Shown: positions 36,601 through 46,026 of the stretch, piece after piece
How positions within the stretch are numbered: the stretch's first letter is position 1
How the letters are laid out: each line of letters starts with the position of its first letter
Source of the DNA: Lewinellaceae bacterium
Lineage (GTDB): Bacteria; Bacteroidota; Bacteroidia; Chitinophagales; Saprospiraceae
Direction: 5' to 3'
Assembly (NCBI GenBank): GCA_016711435.1
Contig: JADJSY010000045.1
Span: 11,137 to 75,136 of the forward strand
DNA: 64,000 nucleotides
Translations under genes and position numbers: made by a program
Notes under the pieces: generated by a model
What the model was told of the DNA's origin: nothing
Database searches by the model: none
Seen by the model: the letters and a program-made list of their open reading frames with translations, nothing else

Positions 36601-37812
36601 AAAAAGTACCTGGATGTGGCGATTACCTGTTTTGACCTGGCCAGCGACCAGATCGGTATTGCCAAAACATACGGCAATCTCGGCACTTTCTTTTTCCGCC
36701 AGGGCAGTTACGATGCTGCCAAAAGCTGGTTTGCCAAAGCCATCGAGATCAACCGCGCCAATAACCGGGAAGGGGAAAATGCCGCCATTGTCGCCAATCT
36801 GGGGCTTATTTTTATGAATCAGGGCCATTACGACGAAGGCATTCGCTGGCTGGAAGAACAATTGGATATTGCCGAACGCGTGGCAGATAAACAGGGTTTG
36901 ACTACCCTTTACACCAATCTGGGTATTATTTACCTGGAAAAAAACAGCCTGGACAGCGCTTTACTTTGTCTGGAAAAGGGGCTTGCATATTCGGAAGAAC
37001 TGGGTAATAAACTCCTAATGACCATTTGTATCGGCTCCATCGGCTCTGTTTGGGAGAAAAAAGGCGATTACACAAAAGCCATGCAAAACTTCGACCGCGA
37101 CCTGCTACTCGCCCGGGAATTGGGCGACAAACAGGGGACGGCCATCGCCTGCGGATTGATCGGCGATCTGATGTCGACCATGGGCCAGTTTGACGCGGCC
37201 ATCGAATACCTCGAACAAAACCTCGCACTGAGCCGTGAACTGAACTATAAAAAAGGCATCGCCAAAGCATTGAATACGCTGGGAGATACCTGGTTTTTCA
37301 AACGCGACTATGCCCGCAGTATCCGATATTACAATGAAGCCATCGAGCACGCCCGGGAAATGGGCAACCGGCTGGTTTTGGGGTATTCGTTGGTAGAAAA
37401 AGGATTGGTACACCTGTATTCCGGCGAAGTGGCCGCCGCTCGCCAACTGCTGGAGGAAGGCCGCGACATTGCCCTGGCGCTCGGCAATGCCGATCTGACT
37501 TTCAGTTCCAATATTTTGCGGGCGCAGGTAATTATTTCGGAAGGCAACAAACCCGAAGCATTGCGCCAGCTGCAACAATTGATGGCGCTGGCCAGAACCG
37601 AACGGGAAGAAGCGGCAGTGCATTTCGAGCTGCGCCGAATCGCCGACAACCCCACACCCCATCACTTGCGGGCGTTATCTTTATACCGCTCGTTATATGA
37701 CCGCACGCCGCAGTATATTTATAAGATGCGATTGGAGGAATTGGGAAGAAAAATGGGTCTGAATTTAGGCAAAAAGACTGCAAGCAGTCAAACAACAACA
37801 CCTGTAGAGTAA
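33682..37812 (+). CDS. Class III cyclase-like / AAA ATPase / TPR signalling protein
   Basis: 1376 residues, apparently starting with TTG at 33682. Residues ~20-190 form a nucleotide cyclase homology domain with metal Asp in FVDLSGFTRLTE and a GD pair in FAGDSFTAIFP. A second cyclase-like domain (~245-430) has VFLSFTG where Asp is expected, so it is probably degenerate. A large ATPase region follows with Walker A FGEAGIGKSRLS near 460-472 and ELEDAHWYDEMSYEF as a Walker B-type acid. From ~870 to 1340 about a dozen TPR repeats (GNLGTFFFRQGSYDAAKSWFAKAI) form a protein-binding arm. The set recalls human soluble adenylyl cyclase and LuxR/MalT-type STAND regulators. cAMP or cGMP production is possible, not proven. 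No output domain is present. Confidence 0.88.
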   Translation: MRHFLPHFIQENYRNGIHAGHLNAFTMFVDLSGFTRLTETLMQKGSEGAEELSVALNHIFQPMVRLVYDQGGFIPYFAGDSFTAIFPVPQSSALHPETLVIARRVIQTAQLTLSRFALQQEDEDSMLLEHNIGIKIGLSEGTVEWGIVGKGRKAYYFRGEPIDGCSQAQVRASSLEVVGDTLFRPYLLPLGLEAEELEDGYLKITLPAAQPQQSKKMMPEGPVRQLPVPDPLIMAEFLPKEVFENQGIGEFRNVVSVFLSFTGVDTHTALDHFASVVLQECDNFGAYLKEIDFGDKGGVIFCLFGAPISFENNVERALEFVAAILDEMVSLENLTGARYRIGITSGLAFTGVIGSAERCQYAAAGARVNLGARLMMKAKWGEVMADENVQRNRNFKFTYKGEGYYKGFEKAIPTYLLTGRNLAGRASFSGDYFGRATELRSLVEFALPLRDGRFAGVAYVFGEAGIGKSRLSYEFRRQLRDAMAVSWFTCQSDQILRKPFNPFVYFLKNYFEQSPENTPERNRELFEQNFLELQFELTENRHPEADAVRREISRTQSVLAAMMGIHYPNSLWEQLDGRGRYQNGLAAMANLFVAESLLQPLVIELEDAHWYDEMSYEFLAQFIRRAQAYPLMFLATSRYEDDGSKAYLFRQNILGELSVAHIEVDLNFLHPDDLKAFAEARLGGSLHPELLELLQRMTQGNPFYIEQMAEYFREANLLKNTNGLLQLKNQDVQMNDSVKEIMMARIDRLSGLVKETVKAAAVIGREFELPVLSAVMAKQEEFISKNGDIELVLREQIQTAEKWQVWYAMNELRYIFRHSLLREAAYDMQLRTRLRELHQLIADAIEQLYPNSQERFVDLAFHYEQAEDERKTNKYLEKAARYAQRNFQNRQALSFYEKLITSTLKKDKKSKKVIKLILRKGTVHELVGQWEEAEQDYRTALERAKNLNDWYLIGRGNRRLGQLLMLRGNYPDAKKYLDVAITCFDLASDQIGIAKTYGNLGTFFFRQGSYDAAKSWFAKAIEINRANNREGENAAIVANLGLIFMNQGHYDEGIRWLEEQLDIAERVADKQGLTTLYTNLGIIYLEKNSLDSALLCLEKGLAYSEELGNKLLMTICIGSIGSVWEKKGDYTKAMQNFDRDLLLARELGDKQGTAIACGLIGDLMSTMGQFDAAIEYLEQNLALSRELNYKKGIAKALNTLGDTWFFKRDYARSIRYYNEAIEHAREMGNRLVLGYSLVEKGLVHLYSGEVAAARQLLEEGRDIALALGNADLTFSSNILRAQVIISEGNKPEALRQLQQLMALARTEREEAAVHFELRRIADNPTPHHLRALSLYRSLYDRTPQYIYKMRLEELGRKMGLNLGKKTASSQTTTPVE

Positions 37813-37918
37813 TTAAAGGCAAGGGCAATAGAAAACATAGCGTAGAGTACTCTTAACTATGTTTTCATGTGCCTATGTGCTTAAATGGCTTCCTTTGCCT
37901 TTTCGGGATGATTCATGT

Positions 37919-39424
37919 TTAATTCTTCTCCCAACTCACCCCTTCTTTCCCGTCTTTCACCTGAATACCCACTTCAGCGAGTACATCGCGTATTTTATCA
38001 CTCGCAACCCAGTCTTTTTGGGCGCGGGCATTAGCGCGCAGGTCGAGAATCAGTTCCATCAGTCCTTCCACAGTGCCGCTGTCTTCTTTAGATTCCTCGT
38101 CTTTCAGACCGAAAATATCAAAAACAAACGTATGGTATACCGTTTTCAGGCGTTCGATGACCCAGGGAGCCACATCGCCGGAAGCCAGTTGTTTGTTGGC
38201 TAATTTATTGACGTAACCACCCAGTTCGCTGAGGCAAGCCAATGCGATGGCAGTATTAAAATCATCGTCCATACCCTGGTAGGCGTCTTCGATGAGCGCC
38301 AGTATAGCCCGGTCGTGTTCCGTTTCCGAACCGTCGAAGTCACGGGCGTCTACGGGCAGTTTTTGCAGGGTATTATAGGCGTCCATGAGTTTTTTGAATC
38401 CTTTTTCCGCTGCCTGCAGACCGTCATCCGTTATATCGAGTGTGCTGCGGTAATGCGCTTGCAGCATAAAAAAGCGCACGGCCATCGGAGAATAGGATTT
38501 GCTGATATGCTCGCTTTCTCCGGTGAACAATTGCGGCGGGTTGATGGTGTTGCCATCGGATTTCGACATTTTTTTGCCGTTTAGCAGGAGCATATTGGTA
38601 TGCAGCCAGTAGTTGGCAGGCGAGCAACCGCAGGCGCCGTTGCTCTGTGCTACTTCGTTTTCATGGTGCGGGAATTTCAGGTCGTTTCCGCCGCCGTGAA
38701 TGTCAAAAGTTTGACCTAAGTACTTGGTACTCATGGCGCTGCATTCTAGGTGCCAGCCCGGAAAACCGACTGACCAGGGACTTTTCCACACCATAATATC
38801 CTGCGGGCGGGCTTTCATCCAGATCGCAAAATCGGCAGGGTGGTTTTTTTCTTCCTGGTTTTTCAGGCCATCGCGGCTTTCCGCCATCAGCTCATCGATG
38901 ACGCGGCCCGACAATTGTCCGTACACACCGGGATGCTCCTGGTTGAATTTGATGACGTTGAAATAAACTGAACCATTGCGCTCGTAGGCGTATCCACGAT
39001 CCATAATATCCTGTACCATGTCGATCTGTTCCGGGATATGGCCGGTAGCCCGCGGTTCGATGCTGGGCGGCAGGGTATTAAAAATCCGCATCATGTCGTG
39101 GAAACCCACGGTGTAGTGTTGCGCTACTTCCATAGGTTCGAGTTGTGCCACTTTGGCGCCTTTGGCCATGCGGTCTTCCCCATCGTCGGTCAAATGGCCC
39201 ACGTCGGTGATGTTGCGGACATACCGCACTTTATACCCGATGTGCAGCAGGTAGCGATAAATGACATCGAAACTGGCAAATGTGCGGCAGTTGCCCAGGT
39301 GTACATCGCTGTAAACCGTTGGGCCGCACACATACATTCCGATATGGCCGGGCACGATGGGTTGGAAAATTTCTTTTTTGCCGCTGAGGCTATTGTGCAA
39401 TTTGAGGACGCGTTGTTGTGTCAT
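37919..39424 (-). CDS. cysS: Cysteinyl-tRNA synthetase
   Basis: 501 residues. Class I features: CGPTVYSDVHLGN (zinc Cys and HIGH motif), FPGWHLECSAMS (zinc Cys), HGGGNDLKFPHHENEVAQS and the KMSKS loop KKMSKSDGN. The C-terminal DALR domain ends in ASDKIRDVLAEVGIQVKDGKEG. A -7 promoter element ends 8 bp before the ATG, so the mRNA may be nearly leaderless. Convergent with the cyclase gene. Confidence 0.97.
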   Translation of the reverse strand: MTQQRVLKLHNSLSGKKEIFQPIVPGHIGMYVCGPTVYSDVHLGNCRTFASFDVIYRYLLHIGYKVRYVRNITDVGHLTDDGEDRMAKGAKVAQLEPMEVAQHYTVGFHDMMRIFNTLPPSIEPRATGHIPEQIDMVQDIMDRGYAYERNGSVYFNVIKFNQEHPGVYGQLSGRVIDELMAESRDGLKNQEEKNHPADFAIWMKARPQDIMVWKSPWSVGFPGWHLECSAMSTKYLGQTFDIHGGGNDLKFPHHENEVAQSNGACGCSPANYWLHTNMLLLNGKKMSKSDGNTINPPQLFTGESEHISKSYSPMAVRFFMLQAHYRSTLDITDDGLQAAEKGFKKLMDAYNTLQKLPVDARDFDGSETEHDRAILALIEDAYQGMDDDFNTAIALACLSELGGYVNKLANKQLASGDVAPWVIERLKTVYHTFVFDIFGLKDEESKEDSGTVEGLMELILDLRANARAQKDWVASDKIRDVLAEVGIQVKDGKEGVSWEKN

Positions 39425-39431
39425 AAGGGCG

Positions 39432-39439
39432 CAAAGTTA
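39432..39439 (-). promoter_or_regulatory. Candidate -7 element of cysS very close to its ATG
   Basis: TAACTTTG on the minus strand fits TAnnTTTG. Transcription would start around 39425-39427, at or just before the ATG at 39424. No clear -33 TTG. Confidence 0.45.
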
Positions 39440-39492
39440 ATACGAAGCGAAGCGGGACGATATACAGTGCGTGTGGTTTTTGTGAAAAAATC

Positions 39493-39500
39493 TATTTTTG
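39493..39500 (+). promoter_or_regulatory. Candidate -7 element of the pentameric channel gene
   Basis: TATTTTTG fits TAnnTTTG, 18 bp before the ATG at 39519. No good -33 element. Confidence 0.4.
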
Positions 39501-39518
39501 GCATCTAAAATTTCTACC

Positions 39519-40474
39519 ATGCGCCTGATACTCCTTCTCTTTGCAATTTACCTGCCACAATTGGCTGTCCCGGCAGCCGCCCAGGCACAACAGGTGAAAA
39601 CCGGTATTTACCTGATGAACCTGTATAACCTGAATATGGACGAGCACTCGTTTTATGCAGATTTTTATATCTGGTTCCGATGGTCTGGGCCCATCGATCC
39701 GACGAATATTGAATTTGTCAATGCCATTGAAAATGGAGTATGGACAAGGCTACTTTCGATGGCGACAGCACGCCCGTACAACTGAAAACCGGAGAAAAAT
39801 ATAAGATTTTCAGGATAGAAGGCCGCTTTTTCCACTCTTTCTCCCTCAATCGTTTTCCATTGGATCAACACACGCTGGATATTCAGATCGAAAACCCGGA
39901 ATTTCCGTCCGATTCGCTGCTATACGTAGCGGATACGCTGGGCGCCCAAATTCGCAAAACCCTGAACCTGGTAGGTTGGGAAACCAAACGTTGTGAACTT
40001 ATTTCACAGGTACACGACTACGGCACCAATTTCGGCAACCCCGAAGAAAATGCCCAGCGATACAGCAATCTGAGTTACAACATCACCCTTTCCCGCCCGA
40101 TCAGTTATTTTTTACTGAAAATGCTTTTGCCCCTGCTGGTGGTGATGCTGGTTAGTATCGGCGCACTGCTCCTGCATCCGACGCATATCGATTCCCGTTC
40201 CTCCCTTCCGATCGGCGGATTGCTGACGGCCGTTTTCCTGCAACAATCCTACAGCAGCGCATTGCCTGATTCGGGTTATATGGTACTGATGGATAAAATT
40301 TATCTCCTGAGTTACATCATTATTTCATTGGTTTTATTGCAGGTGATCCGGGCGGGCAACGTAACGGCAAAAGATAAGCCGGTAAAAAATGTCATTAAAT
40401 TTGAAAAGCGGCTGGCGCAGGCTTTTTTGGGCCTTTTTCTTTTGGGCGTATTGATTTTGAGTGTGATTAAGTAA
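39519..40474 (+). pseudogene. Pentameric ligand-gated ion channel (Cys-loop receptor-like) gene with one frameshift
   Basis: Joined across a -1 shift at about 39730-39740 the product is ~318 residues: signal peptide (MRLILLLFAIYLPQLAV), an extracellular beta domain (TGIYLMNLYNLNMDEHSFYADFYIWFRW; RFPLDQHTLDIQIENP), then four membrane helices (ISYFLLKMLLPLLVVMLV; IGGLLTAVFLQQSY; MDKIYLLSYIIISLVLLQV; AQAFLGLFLLGVLILSV). This is the pLGIC layout of the GLIC/ELIC superfamily, in a divergent branch. The FPLDxHxL motif is the family hallmark. Without correction the ORF stops at 39785 before any helix. The shift follows an A4 run, so a base-calling error is possible. Confidence 0.78.
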
Positions 40475-40478
40475 TCAA

Positions 40479-40586
40479 GTGTTTTGGTGTTTTCGGGTTT
40501 TTGTGTTTTGGGCGCTTCGCCTAAACTACTCACGGTTGCCAAAAGCGAAGCGTCCAAAACACCAAAACCCGAAAACACTAAAACAC
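40479..40586. repeat. Inverted repeat with GCTTCGCC core (copy G)
   Basis: Arms of ~43 nt (40479-40521 and 40544-40586) differ at about three G-U type positions. The words GTGTTTTRGTGTTTTCGGG and GGCGCTTCGCC recur in the palindromes at 47129 and 63485. It lies between the channel and S9 peptidase genes. Confidence 0.85.
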
Positions 40587-40620
40587 ATAAGTATTCAGTG
40601 TGGTAAAAAAACAACTTTTC

Positions 40621-43483
40621 ATGAAGCAAATCTTCCTTGCAACCATCCTCCTGTCGGGTTTACTGTCGGCGCCGCTTCCGGGTTTTTCGCAGCAAACAAA
40701 AAAAATCATCGACCACGCTGACGTGCAGCGCTGGAAAAAAATAGAACAACAACGCATTTCCAATGATGGCCAATGGGTCAGTTGGGCGCAATTGCCCGTC
40801 GCGGAAGGTGATGCTGCATTATACCTGTGGAATGAAGCCGGCAAGCAGACCAGCGTATTTCCGCGCGCCTCCGAGGCCCGTTTTTCTTCGGACAATAAGT
40901 TGTTGATTTTCACCATCAAACCACCGCTGGACAGCCTGAAAGCGCAGCGCCGCAAAAAAGTGAAAGACGAAGATTTACCCAAAGACACCTTAGGCATCCT
41001 GACACTTTCCACAGGGCAGTTGGAAAAAATCCCGCGACTCAAAACGGTGCTGGTTCCCGAAAAATGGTCGGGCTGGTTTGCTTTTCAATGCGAGCCAATG
41101 AAACCCGCGCCCGCCAAAAAGGATACGGCCAAAACGCAACCCAAACCTGCGCCCAAAACGGCCAAGGAAAAAAAGGAGGACAAGGACAACGGTTACCGTC
41201 TTGTGGTCCGCAACACTGTTTCCGGCAAACAGGACACCATCGCGTATGTCAAGGAGTTTACGCTGGCGAAAAATAGTCCGCGCCTGTTGTTGTACAGCAC
41301 CGGCTGGGGTGATACCATGACGGTGAAAACCAACCGTTCCATCCAGAAAAATGGGGTTTACCTGTATGATCTGGAGCGATCGGCCATTCAGCCCTTGTTC
41401 AGGAGCAAGGGTAAGTTTCAGCAACTATCGCTCGATGAACAGGGTGAACAGGCTGCTTTTTTGGCAGACTTAGATACCAGCAAAGCCCGGATCCGGCCTT
41501 TGCAATTGTGCTACCGGGAATCAGGCAAGGATTCAGCCAAAATCATTGCCCGGCCGGAAAGCGATTTTTTGCAACGCAGCAACGGCGAGGCCAACTGGGT
41601 TATCAGTGAAAACAGCCGTCCCGTTTTTTCAGAAGACGGCAGCAAACTGTACTTTGGAATAGCGCCGGCCCCGATCCTCAACGATACCATGCTGTTAAAA
41701 GAAGAAATTGTGGATGTGGAGGTGTGGAACTGGACGGACAACCGCCTCTACACCCAGCAGGAGGTGCAGTTGGATAATATGAAGAAGCGATCATATCCCA
41801 TTGTCTGGCACAGCCGTAAAAACCGCTTTGTGCCACTGGCTTCTCCCGAAATGCCCGAACTGCGATTCCAGGAACAACGCAATGCGGAAATGGCGCTTGC
41901 TTTTACCGAAGAGCCTTATGGAACCTATGTGACTATAGAAGGTACGCCGCACAAGGATTTATATGCCGTCGATTTAAAAACAGGGGATAAAAAATTGATT
42001 GTGAAGGATTTGCGTGGCAATCCACGCATTTCGCCGGAAGCCGGATACATCATTTGGTGGAGCGATCCTGACACAGCCTTGTTTGCCTGGAATGCGCGCA
42101 GGTCTGAAATCGTCCGGCTGACGGATAATCGCCTCGCGCCGTTTTACGACGAAGAAAATGACGTGCCCGATTTTCCCGATGCACATGGACTGGCAGGATG
42201 GCTCGGCGGCGACGAGGCCATGATCGTGTATGACAAATACGACCTCTGGAAAATGGACCCGAATGGCAAAAGAACCCCGAACGCCTCACCAAAGGAAGAG
42301 AAACGCAGACCACTTACCGCTACCTGAAATTAGACCCGGAAGAACGCAGCATTCCGGCGGATGCATCCATTTTGTTGCACCAGTTTCACCACCCGACGAA
42401 AGCGGAAGGTTATAGTTGGCATTCTTTGAAAAATGGAAAAACTACCCAGCTCAGCGGCGGCGATTTTGCTTACACCAAACAGCCCCTTAAACCTAAAAAT
42501 GCTGATTATCTCTTGTTTTCAAGGGGCAATTACCAGGTTTTTCCCGATTTGCAATACCTGAACTATGGAAACAGCGAGGCTAAGCCGGCTCAAATTTCCC
42601 AGGCCAATCCGCAACAAAGCGAATACCGCTGGGGCGCTATCGAGCCTGTACAGTGGACCTCGCTGTCGGGTGAAGTGCTCAACGGATTGCTCATCAAACC
42701 GGAAGACTTCGACCCTGCCGCGCAGTACCCGATGATTGTCAATTTTTACGAAAAACTCTCCGACGGACTGCACCAGCACCGCTCCCCGGATTTTCACCGC
42801 TCCCAGATCAATTACACCGTCTATGCCAGCAAAGGCTACCTCATTTTTGCACCGGACATTCCTTACCGCACGGGTTATCCCGGAGAAAGCGCCTACAATG
42901 CCATTGTCAGCGGTGTGACGGCTTTGATCAACAAGGGTTTTGTGGATCCCAAACGCGTGGCCATGCAGGGGCATTCCTGGGGCGGTTACCAGGCGGCTTA
43001 TGTGGTGACGCGCACCAACCTGTTTGCCTAGCGCCGGTAGCCAACATGACTTCGGCTTATGGTGGCATCCGCTGGGAATCGGGGCTGAGTCGCGTATTTC
43101 AATATGAACATCAGCAGAGCCGCATCGGGGGCAGTCTTTGGGAGTATCCGATGCGTTACCTGGAAAATTCGCCCTTGTTTACGCTGGATAAAGTACAAAC
43201 CCCGCTCCTGATTTTACACAATGACAAAGACGGCGCCGTTCCCTGGTACCAGGGCATCGAATTGTTTTCCGGACTGCGCCGATTGGGAAAACCTTGTTGG
43301 CTGCTCAACTACAACGACGAGCCGCACTGGCCTGTGAAACTGCAAAACCGCATGGACTTTCAACGCCGTATGCAGCAATTTTTTGATTATTACCTGATGT
43401 CTGCGCCGCAACCCAAGTGGATGAAACGCGGTGTGCCGCCGATGGAAAAGGGTATTTTACAGGGGTTGGAGACGGATGACTAA
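40621..43483 (+). pseudogene. Prolyl oligopeptidase family (S9) peptidase gene, two frame breaks
   Basis: The reconstructed product is ~950 residues: signal peptide (MKQIFLATILLSGLLSAPLPGFS), an N-terminal beta-propeller-like region with WSDPDTALFAWNARRSEIVRLTD and TVEGTPHKDLYAV-like blades, a Lys/Pro-rich insert (AKKDTAKTQPKPAPKTAKEK), and a C-terminal peptidase domain with Ser in GHSWGGYQAAY, Asp in HNDKDGAVPWYQG and His in YNDEPHWP. The frame changes at 42268-42274 (one base missing after an A4 run) and at 43029-43030, where FA-AP lacks the few residues expected in the family, so a short deletion is likely. A TAG results. Confidence 0.82.
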
Positions 43484-43551
43484 ATGTGCCGCCTCTTGTG
43501 AGACACCCACTTCTTTATTGCTACTTTTCGCACCAATAAACTTTTGTTGCC

Positions 43552-45883
43552 GTGAAATACCCGTTGTCGTTAGCATTTTGTTTCTGGAGTTACCTGCTTA
43601 TTGCTCAAAAGGATACGTCGTCGCTATTACTCAGTCCGGAGCGGCTCACCGAACAGGATATTGTGATGCGCGATCTTTCTTTACAGTCGACGCGGGTGAT
43701 TTCCGCTACGCGCTCCCTTGAAGAAGCCGATCAGATGCCGTTTACGATCTGGGTGGCTACGGCGGAAGATATTCAGCGCAACGGATTTATCACCCTGGGC
43801 GATGTGCTACGGGCGGCGCCGGGTATCCGGGTGTCTCAACCCGGCAATGCGCTGGAAGGAGAGACGTTTCTGATGCGCGGACTGGCCGGTAATCAATTTG
43901 TCAAAATTTTGATCAATGATGTGCCGATCAAACCTTTTACGGCGCTGGGGATGCCCATCGGCGCGCAGTTGCCGATCCGGCAGGCGGAACGCATCGAAGT
44001 CATCTATGGGCCTGCCGGCGCACTTTATGGCAATGAAGCTTGTGCAGGCGTGGTGAATATTATCCTGAAAGAATCAGAAAGGCCTGTTTATACCCAGGCG
44101 GACCTGTCTTTCGGGCGTTTTGGCACCAATAACCTCGATCTTACGTTCGGGGGTAAATTGGGCAAAGACAAAAAAATATTTCATTTCAGCCTGTACGGCA
44201 GCAGTACGGTTCGCGAACGGACAGATATTTATTACGACCAGTCGATCTACAATACGGATGCCTATGTCCCGCAATATCTGCCGCAGGGTTTTTACCTGAA
44301 CAACCCCAATTACCGGCGTTCGGATATTGGCAACATCCCCAAAACCGCTCCGGTCATGCATGAAAGCCGCTTGTTTGGGGTGAATTTGCGATGGCGCGGC
44401 CTCCAATTCAGTTACCACCGGATGGCTCGTTTTGACCATAGTGCATTGGGAATGAATCCATTAGCGGTTTCTTACGCCAATTCTTCCAACCGGATTGCCG
44501 AAAAACACGAGGTGTTTGTTTTTAGTTTTCAAAAACAACGGAAACGCTGGGTGACGCACCATACCGCTTCTTTTTTGCGCTATAAAATCAATAATACCTC
44601 TACGTCCACCTTTATTTATGACCGGCTGGCAGCCGGCAGCTATTTGTTACAATCAACGGTGGCTCCGCCTGTAACGGGTCTCGTAGACAGTGTTTTTCAA
44701 AAGTACAATTCCGATGAGCGGTACGGTTACGCCAATGGATTTGATGCCAGGATCGAGTCAAGAATGAATGCATCACTGCTCAGAAATTTATCACTTGATC
44801 TGGGTGTTCAATTCAATTTATCAAATGGTTTTGCCTACTTCAACCACCATCAAACGCCGGTGGAAGCACAGCCACTAGAAAGTAATATTTTTTCCGAACC
44901 AGTTTCTCCCAACAGCCGGGGTGCTCTGGATTTAACCGGATTCGGTCAGTTGAAATGGCAGAGCAAAGCGTTGACGGTGATCGGCGGACTGGCCCTGAAT
45001 ACCTTTGTGAGTGATTTTTCGAGTGTAACGCCCCTGCCACGGCTGGCGGCGCAATACCGCATTGCAAAACGCTGGGTCGCACGGGCCAACTACGCAGAAG
45101 GTATCCGGCAGGTATCGCCATATTACCAAACCAATTCATTTTATATCCTGCCTGAAAGCGGCAATTTATCCAGCGCGCTGGTTTCTTCTTTAAACGAACC
45201 GGAACAAACCCGCGCGGCAGAAGGCGCTATACGTTTTGAAGGCGATTTCAGCCTGGAAGGTATTTTTTTCTGGCAAGAAACCTCCAATAAAGTGCGCCCC
45301 AACAATCTGCTTCAAACGGAGACAGGTGTATGGATTTACGGGTATCAGAATATTCCCGGACGCAGTATCAACCTGTGGGGCATTCAGGGTTTATTACGTT
45401 CCGAAGACAGAGAGCTGATCCAGATTACCGGCCAAAACCGCAAAAAAACGGTCATTTCTTCCCGTTTGGAGTTCTTTATACAATACGCACGGGGAAAAGA
45501 ATGGCTCGCCGAAGGCGCGGGAACCCCTGCAAGAAGTGATGAACCAGCCGCGCTGGCATACGCAGTTCCGCACCTTTTTTAAACTGAATCAACTGGAACT
45601 GATGTTTGCATCTAATCGCCAATCATCCGTACTCAGCAAATCAGTTGCCTACCGCGAGCAGTTCCAATTGTCGGCTGTACAGGAGCGCCATCCAACTTTT
45701 CGGAGCTGGGACATGTCCGCCCGACTTTACCCGAGCAATCATTTTCTGATTTACATGCAATTTCAAAATATGTTTAACCGGCGTTTTGCAGGATTAGACG
45801 CTACCGGAACGCCTGATGATCTGTTGTTTAACCCACAACAAGGGCGCATGATACGATTCGGCGTAAATTATAATATGAATTAA
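43552..45883 (+). pseudogene. TonB-dependent outer-membrane receptor gene with one frameshift
   Basis: Apparent GTG start at 43552 followed by a short signal peptide (KYPLSLAFCFWSYLLIAQ). The plug domain is clear: PFTIWVATAEDIQRNGFITLGDVLRAAPGIRV, FLMRGLAGNQFVKILINDVPI and IEVIYGPAGALYGNEACAGVVNIILK. The barrel follows and should close with NMFNRRFAGLDA...FGVNYNMN, but the frame shifts by +1 at about 45518-45528 (next to a C4 run), so the intact ORF stops at 45582. No carboxypeptidase-like N-terminal domain and no SusD partner, so this is a siderophore/cobalamin-type rather than a SusC-type receptor. The ligand is unknown. Confidence 0.85.
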
Positions 45884-45908
45884 TGAACCAATACCCCCTG
45901 TAATTGTG

Positions 45909-45940
45909 TTTGGAAGATTCGCCTGTTACTATTAGATTTG
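45909..45940 (+). promoter_or_regulatory. Promoter of phoH
   Basis: TTTG (45909-45912), 20 nt spacer, TAGATTTG (45933-45940): a near-ideal Bacteroidota promoter, ~87 bp before the phoH start. Confidence 0.75.
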
Positions 45941-46026
45941 TGGGCGGAAGAGGGGCAACGATTTAAAAACAGGCATGGAAGCATCGCACAACTAAAAACG
46001 CTGAAAAATCACCCCGCTGCGTGCTG

